A stretch of DNA of 64,000 bases from Limnomonas spitsbergensis. Taxonomy: Eukaryota; Chlorophyta; Chlorophyceae; Chlamydomonadales. This document shows, piece by piece, positions 53,155 through 60,500 of this stretch (the stretch's first letter is position 1; each line of letters opens with the position of its first letter). The stretch lies in the NCBI GenBank assembly GCA_037349105.1, contig JAYJMM010000042.1:351501-415500 (forward strand), given 5' to 3'. Below the pieces are notes generated by a model. It had not been told where the DNA came from. It saw only the letters and a list, made by a program, of their open reading frames with translations, and ran no database searches. The translations under genes and the position numbers were made by a program.

Positions 53155-53640
53155 ACCATCGTAAGGGGGCCGACGGGCCCCCACCGATGGACCAATAAGG
53201 ACAGCCGATGGACCTTGACCAGCCTATGGCCGGTGGCCCAAGCAGCAGGGCCTCGTACACCCGTCCTTGACCGGCCAAAGGCTGTGATGTAGATATACTT
53301 TGGCGGAAGCGCCCTAAAATAAACTCCGCCAGGACAGCATGGGCACACAGCGCCTCAGGAATGACAGCCATGGGCAGCTGCAGCGCCCTAGCGGCGCCTT
53401 GGCAAGAGTAGCACTGGGAAGCAAAAGCGCCTCAGGATGCAGGGGTGCTTCATAAACGTCATACTCGCAGCAAAACCTCAGCATAGAACGCCACAGCAAT
53501 TCTAGCCGAGGCCTCGGCATATAGCGCCTTCCCAACGACAGACGTGGGCAGCTGCAGCGCCTCAGCAGACAGCGCCTCAGAAATCACCGCCATGGGCAAC
53601 AGCAGAGCCCAGCACGCAGTGCCTCAGCAATGCCGCCACG
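53155..53640. repeat. SINE-like fragment and degenerate GCGCCTCAG repeats
   Basis: From 53170 to 53290 there are motifs shared with the SINE-like family (CCAGCCTATGGCCGGTGGCC, AAGCAGCAGGGCC). From 53340 to 53640 the words GCGCCTCAG and GCCATGGGCAGCTGCAGCGCC recur irregularly, indicating an old decayed tandem array. Confidence 0.45.
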
Positions 53641-54336
53641 CAAAGCCAGCACTCTAGGCCGTCAAACCACATTCCCTCCTGCCGCATCATATATTATATC
53701 CGTACGAGTCGTCACATGCCTCCATCACAATAGCGGAGCCACAGAAGAAGGTGGCAGAAGTCGAACGCCTGGCCTCGTGGTCGTGGTCGTGATCCCTGCT
53801 GTGCCCCACCGGGGTGTCGACCACCTGTTGGGAGTCAATTCAAAATCAAGGATGAGTACGAAATGGGCATGCCAGTGGTGTTCGCAAGCTGAATGAGCTG
53901 GGAGAGCTTGGCTTTAGGGTTAAGGGTTTGCCAGGGCATGCCAATGGGCATGCCAATGGTCCTTGCAAGCTGAAGAAGTATATGCAGAAGCGCGCCACCA
54001 GCGTGTCGAAGAACTGCTGGCATTTAATAATTGAAAGAACGAAATAAATTAAATAACACAACGTGACAGAGGTGTGGAGCATGACCACGTAACTGATGTG
54101 CGGAGCATGACATCAGCGACAGCACAGGCATCACACCACAACGCTGCAGGCCAGACCCGGATCCTCATACCAAGCTCATAGCACAACCAGCCAAGGTGGA
54201 CTAGGACAGCAAGACCCTCGCTGCTTAGGCCACCAGCCGTAGGCCGGTCAAATGTTGATCTACAATGGCCCAGTGGTGGCCACACAGTGACCCAAGAAAG
54301 GTGGTTTAGCATTGCCGCTAGCCCTGACTCTGCCTT
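53641..54336. other. 3' side of the kinase gene; final exon not resolved
   Basis: This stretch should contain the stop codon and polyadenylation site of the minus-strand kinase gene if the gene continues past its exon at 54603-54528. I cannot identify a final exon. A partial SINE-like copy (54180-54300, minus orientation) and a short TTTAGGG-like motif near 53912 are present. Confidence 0.35.
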
Positions 54337-54515
54337 TCTTTTTTCTTGACTCAGCTACATGTAAGCTACACTCCTGCTTCTGGCCAGAGGCCCCGCTTGT
54401 GGCCAGCCATGCGACTTTGGACACGAGACGTAGGCTGGTCCATGCTTGGTCCCAATCGGGCCTTTGGCGGCCGCGGGGCTGCCTGCCGAAGGTGGACGTG
54501 TAGCCGAAAAAAGAA
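54337..54515 (-). repeat. SINE-like interspersed repeat
   Basis: In minus orientation it runs from TTTTTTCGGCTACACGTCC through CTTCGGCAGGCAGCCCCG, AAGGCCCGATTGGGACC and GGCTGGCCACAAGCGGGG. It ends with GGAGTGTAGCTTACATGTAG and a poly-A-like TCAAGAAAAAAG. It matches the plus-strand copy at 59071-59259 in the same order, which establishes a dispersed family of about 180 bp. It starts 13 bp past the donor of the last recognised kinase exon. Confidence 0.75.
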
Positions 54516-54527
54516 ACACTGCCCCAC

Positions 54528-57500
54528 CTTGATGCGGCTGGCTAGGCCGGGCTCCTCCTCCCTCATCTTCTCCAGGGTGCTGAGGATCGTCTGGAACGTG
54601 GGCCTGCAGGATAAGATTTGACAGATCAGCGCACATCAGCCAGCAGCACCACACTTAAGAACCAATCCCAGCCCCATGCCATTTTTCATAGGTTCCTCCG
54701 GGCAGTGAGCTGAAAGCGAGTGATCCTTGTGGACAGATGCTCACATCAGCGATTCATTCTCCTGCTTAAATCCACCAAGCTAGGATCCCTTCAGTATCAG
54801 GCTCGACTCAAGCTAGGATCCCTTCAGTATCAGGCTCGACTCAAGCTAGGATCATGGTCGACGCACACATGAGGCCCATGCTGGAAGGTCTGCAGTTTCT
54901 GCAACCTCGCCATATGACACCAGGGGTGCCAACCCTCGAGCCACATGAGAGATAGACACCAGGGGTGCCAACCCTCAAGCCATGCCTAGACCAGCATCAG
55001 GGCATGGTCCAAAACGTTTGTGCTTCTCTTGATCGAACCTTCCATATGTTTCTAGCATGCACATGGCAGCTGTAGCTCCAGCAATCCCAACACCCTAAGA
55101 GGTGTGCTCCTGGGGCCTGATGCTTGATGGGATCCACATGCCACACACTCTGGCCACTGCCCGGGGGCTAAGATGAAACCCAACAGAAGTGCCCATCACA
55201 GCTAGTCAGTGCTGTACCGATAACGGTCCTTACGGCAGCTGAATTACGTAGCTGAGGTTCAGTCACCGTACGTTCAAGGCAAGTTCAGCTACTTTTACCA
55301 GTTAGGGACCGTAATTACCCGCATGATGTCTGAATTACCGCGCAATTGCACAGTACTGCTGCTAGTACGCTTGAAGTGCACGCCATCCTCTACCCTCCTG
55401 GCTTGCCCCTGTTGCTGCATGCCATCCTCTACCCTCCTGGCTTGCCCCTGTTGCTGCATGCCATCTTCTACCCTCCTGGTTTGCCCCTGTTGCTGCATGC
55501 CATCCTCTACCCTCCTGGCTTGCCCCTGTTGCTGCATGCCATCTTCTACCCTCCTGGTTTGCCCCTGTCGCTGCATGTGGCCGCATCACCCTTCACCCGC
55601 GCGACCATGCCCCAGCAAAGCATCCACAGAACATGGCCTGGACGTGGGAATTGTACATCTGTCATCAGCATTCAGATACACTTCAGCTACAACCCGGCCC
55701 ACCGCTGGCAAGGTTTGGTGCAGGGAGCATTGCTACTTGAAACACCCACCATAGGTCTGGTCCCCATAGACCCAGGAGCTGCTGCCCAGCCGCCTATCAG
55801 AAGTGGTCTGCAGCCCACTAGGGCATGCACTGCATAACGCACCTCTGCCTGGCGACTGCGTCCCAGCATTGCCTTGACAGCTGCACGTAGGAGGACGGGG
55901 CCCCGCTGGGGAAGTCAGGCCGCCGCCCGTCGTGCGCTATCTGGTAACCCAGCAGCGTGGCGGGTGTGCCGTGGAACGCCAGGGCTGACGTGTACAGCTC
56001 CCAAAGCGTAATACCAAACGCATAGCTGTGTGTGTGTGGGGGGGGAGAGGTCTCACACAGCATTGGGAGGGGTAAGGAGGAAAACGTGTGGTGTGCCGTG
56101 GAACGCCAGGGCTGACGTGTACAACTCCCATAGCGTGACACCAAAGGCATAGCTGTGCGTTTGGGGGAAAGGTGTCGCACGGTCTTGGGAGGGGTAAGGA
56201 GGAAAACGTGTGTGCTGCATCGTTTTCTGGAACACCTTCCCTCCCACTACCGACACTGGGTACTGCAGCCCGCCACTCACACATCTGATGTGTTGCTCTG
56301 GCAGCAACTGATGAGCACCTAACACTACACCCTCCACTATCACTCGGCACTACAGTCATCCACTCACACTGGGCACTACACCCTTCACTCACACTGGGCA
56401 CTGCACCCTCCACCCACACTGGGCACTACACCCTCCACTCACACATCTGACGCCTTGCTCTGACAGCCGCTGATGAGCACCTCAGGCGCCATGTGGGTCA
56501 TGGTGCCCTGGAAGACCTTGCTCACGTGGGTGTCGTCGCAGTTCATCTGCACAAAAAAAAGAATATGAATACATCGTGATAGTCACGAAATAAATCTTGT
56601 ATACATCCATGTGGGTCTGGTCATGCTCTACAAACACCCTGCTGACATATTCGTCATCGCAATTCATCTGCAGAAGAAATTCAGAACTCAATGACCTCTA
56701 GAGATATGCCCTGCTGACTGGCATGTCCTTCCGATCGATCTACAAACAGCCCTTAACCCTAAACCCTTAAGTCAGATAGATAAACAAATGAAAGTCAGAG
56801 ATGTGTAACATTCCCAGAGAATGAACAACCCCCCCCCTGGTTGGGCTGAAGCATGGAACCCACCTGCAGACTCAATCCAAAGTCGGAGATCTTGGCCATG
56901 ATGCCGCGCGACTCCGCCGGGTTGCTCTGAAGAAGGACGTTCTGGGCCTGCATGAAATTATATACGTTTTTAGGGTTACGTTTCTAGGGTTCAGGGTTAA
57001 GCGCACAGCTTTGATTCAGCTACAACTCAGCTAAAGCTCAGCCTCCAGGGCTGCTCTGCATACCGGTATAGGATCTTCCGGGCCTGTGAAGTTCAAGTCT
57101 GTTTCAAGTGCACTTCAGCTATGCATCAGACGCAGGTGTGTTACCCCCTTGGCTATATCATGACTCAGCAGCCAACCTTGAGATCTGAGTGCAGCACAGA
57201 CTGGGCGGAGATCCGAGTCAGGAACCCACCTTGAGGTCCGAGTGTAGTACAGACTGGGCGTGTAGGTGAGCCATCCCCTTGGCAATATCGATGGCTGTCT
57301 CCAGGATGGCTACGTACTTCACGTGCCGCGGCCCACCAGCACCCGGGGATTTGAACGCGCAAAAGGAGCCCTGGCTCAAGGCGTCGCGTAAACTGCCGCA
57401 GTCGCTGCAGGGTCGTAAAAGTGGGTGTTCGAAGAGCAGGCAGAAAAGGGCGTAGCAGGTCGCAGGGAATTATATATTTATATGTCATCTGGAGCACGGT

Positions 57501-60500
57501 CACACAAACACAGGGTTTGAGAGAAGCAGGGTCACAACCGTGGGTGTTCTGAGAGCAGGGATACAAATTGACGGAGCAAGTGGCCTGAACATACATGTCA
57601 TCTGCAGCACAGTCACACAAACACAGGGTTTGAGAGAAGAAGGGTCACACAAACACAAAATGACATGTAGCTGACATGCAGCTGACATGTAGCTGATATG
57701 TAGCTGACATGTAGGTGACATGTAGCTGACATGTAGGTGACATGCAGCTGACATGTAGGTGACATGTAGCGGACATGCAGCTGACACGTAGCTGACATGC
57801 AGCTGACATGTAGCTGACATGTAGCTGACATGTAGCTGACATGAAGACGTGAAATCACTGGGACAAAACACCCACCAGTACTCCAGGATCATCTGTATCT
57901 CGAAAGCCCGCACGCTGGGGAAGGTCTTGGCTCCCTCCACGTGGCACTCGCTGCCGGCCAGCAATGAAGTGTCCCCGCTGGAGGTCACGGACATAGACTC
58001 CATGATCGGCGTCAGGCTGTACGTGTGCGTCTTGACGATGTTGGGGTGCGACAAGGAGCTGCTGATGGCCGCCTCCATGATGGCCATGCGCTGGTTCTTC
58101 TCAACGCCGCTCATGCTGGACGGGAGGTTGATGCATTTAATGGCCACCTCCATGCCACGCCAGATCCCCTTGTAGACCTTGCCAAACTGCAGCATAGGCG
58201 AGGTTGGGTCAGGACTGCAAATTAGGTGAGGTTGGGTCAGGGATCAGACAGGCGAGGTTGGGCCAGGCAGCAGAGAGGCAAGGTTGGGTCAGGACTGCAG
58301 TGTGGTTGAGGTTGGGTCAGGGAGCACAGAGGCGAGGGGCTCGGGCTGCATGACAGTGACCGCAAGCCCCTGGGATACTTGGCTAGGACTGGGACATACT
58401 AAGATCACTGACCAGGTCGGCATCAGCCAGGTCAGCATCAGCCAGGTTATCAGGATATGCCAGGTCAGTATCAGCCAGGTCAGCATCTGTCAGGTCACCC
58501 GGATCTGCCAGGTCGTCAACAACTGCTACCAGCCACCACTAAGCTGATGTTACCTCAAGACCCCTCAATCAGAAGGCTCCACACTCACCGAGCCGACACC
58601 TTTGAGATCCAACTTCTGAACCTTCCGACTTAGCCGCTCCGCCATGGTGGTGTTCGAAATCTGGAGCCGCACGCTCTCAATCAGCTCCGAAGCCAGCGGG
58701 CCGTTCATGGCCGACCGCCCCACGTCTGTCACCAGGCTGATGCAGGCGATGAGTTCGTACTGCCTCTGGAGCAGAACCTGGACGCGGTCCTTCTCTTGCT
58801 CCAGGCGGTCGTGAGAGAGCTTGGCCTCACGCTGGACCATGACCATGTCCGTCACATCCATCTGAAGCAGAAGGGTGAATGTTCCAGGTTCAGGTAAGGA
58901 CCATATGTCACATTCATCAGAAAAGAGTAGGAGTTCCAGGTTCAGGGTTAAGAGATGGACCATGACCATATCCGTCATATCCATCTGAAGCAGAAGGGTG
59001 AATGTTCCAGGCTAAGGGTTAAGAAAGGGACCATGAACTGCAGATGGGTAGTATTGTGGCGGCGGGCAATGCTTCTTTTTCCAGCTTCCGGCTACAAGTC
59101 CAATTTCGGCAGGCCACACAGCGGCCGCCAAGGGCGCAATTTAAGACCCAAAGTGGACCGGCCTGTAACTGGTGGTCAAGGCAGCAAGGCTGGCCACAAA
59201 TGGGCCCCCTTGCCAGAGGCTGGCGTGTAGCTGACATGTAGCTGAGTCACGAAAAAAGATACACTGATGACGGGAAGACAATACAGTGGCAGCGGGGAGG
59301 AACGGGGGGGGCATCCATTTCAAACAAAAGGGCGCGCGTCCCATGTTAAAAGTGCACCCCATGCCAAAAACGCGTGCCATGTTAAGGGTTGGACTATGAC
59401 CTTGTTTGTCACATCCATCTGAAACAGGCTCCGTTAACTTATTTTCTATTTGTTTCAAGCAAAGGCTCTGATTAACTACTTCCACGGGGCTCACCAGTAC
59501 GCTCAAAAACTACTGTTTGCTACGAAAACAGGGGGGGGGCACAGCTTCACTCTGAGCCCATGATCTCGAGGCGGCCCAGCTCATCCAGGAAGACAAACCC
59601 CTGAAACACCCAAATCCTTGAGAATAGCTCAACCCTGGAACCTTACCTGAGTAAGCGTCAGGACTTTCTCCAGCGTTAGAGGGTCCTGGCTAACCATCAC
59701 CTGTTGGCAGTGTGAGGCGAGGGGCAGAGCTAAGTTTAGTAGTCAGGATTTAGAGATCAGGATTTGGCACCAAACCCTTTAAGCAGTGCCAAGCTAGTGT
59801 GCATTATGCCACACAGGGCTGCTCACACCGCCAGGGGGTCATGGAACAACCATGACCTACAGGCAGTGTGACGTGAGGGGAAATGCTTTTGTGAGGACAA
59901 ACCAGGCGACCTTCAAATGGCAGGCTCGAGGTTTGCATTCCAACTTATGTTTCCCCGAAGATCGATTGCCCCTCCTCATTTCAGATTCTCTCGCCCCCCT
60001 TCCCCCCTTTCAGGATTTCTCGCCTCCTCTGGGTTTTACGCTGCATCTTTTACCGAGGCCGCTCTGCTCACACCACCTGGCCCTTTTATAAAGGCTCTTG
60101 GGCAGATACGCTAACCCCGCGACAACCACAGCCACAAGACCACAAGTGTACATCTGCCCCTCAAGCCCCTGGCTCGGTCCCACCTGAATCCTGACCCAGC
60201 TCCAACCAAACCCCGACCCGCCCCACCTGGACGGTATGGAAGATCTCCTTTTCCGGCGGCAGACCCATCCAAAACCTCAACACGGGATGGATGATCTCCA
60301 CCTGGTCCACCTGGTAGATCTCGCCGCGCTTCATCACCGCATGCATCTTCTGCAGCTCGTCCTGCGAAAGGATTTAGGTTTTGGGGTGAAAGGACTAGGG
60401 TTTGGGTTGGGTGAAAGGTTTTAGGGTTAGGGGTGAAAGGATTAGGGTTCGGGTTGGGTGGAAGGATTTAGGGTTTGGGGGTGAAAGGATTAGGGTTCGG

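Noticed and set aside
55295..55589. Repeat-containing small proteins (QQGQARRVEDGM and PSSTLLACPCCCM frames)
   Set aside because: Both are readings of the intronic 39-bp minisatellite.
59551..59600. A minus-strand segment GFVFLDELGRLEIMGS with AG and GT borders as an extra kinase exon
   Set aside because: Its 50 bp would break the phase between exons 59700-59647 and 58861-58589, which join directly in frame. It resembles a Walker B-like string but is too short to assign.
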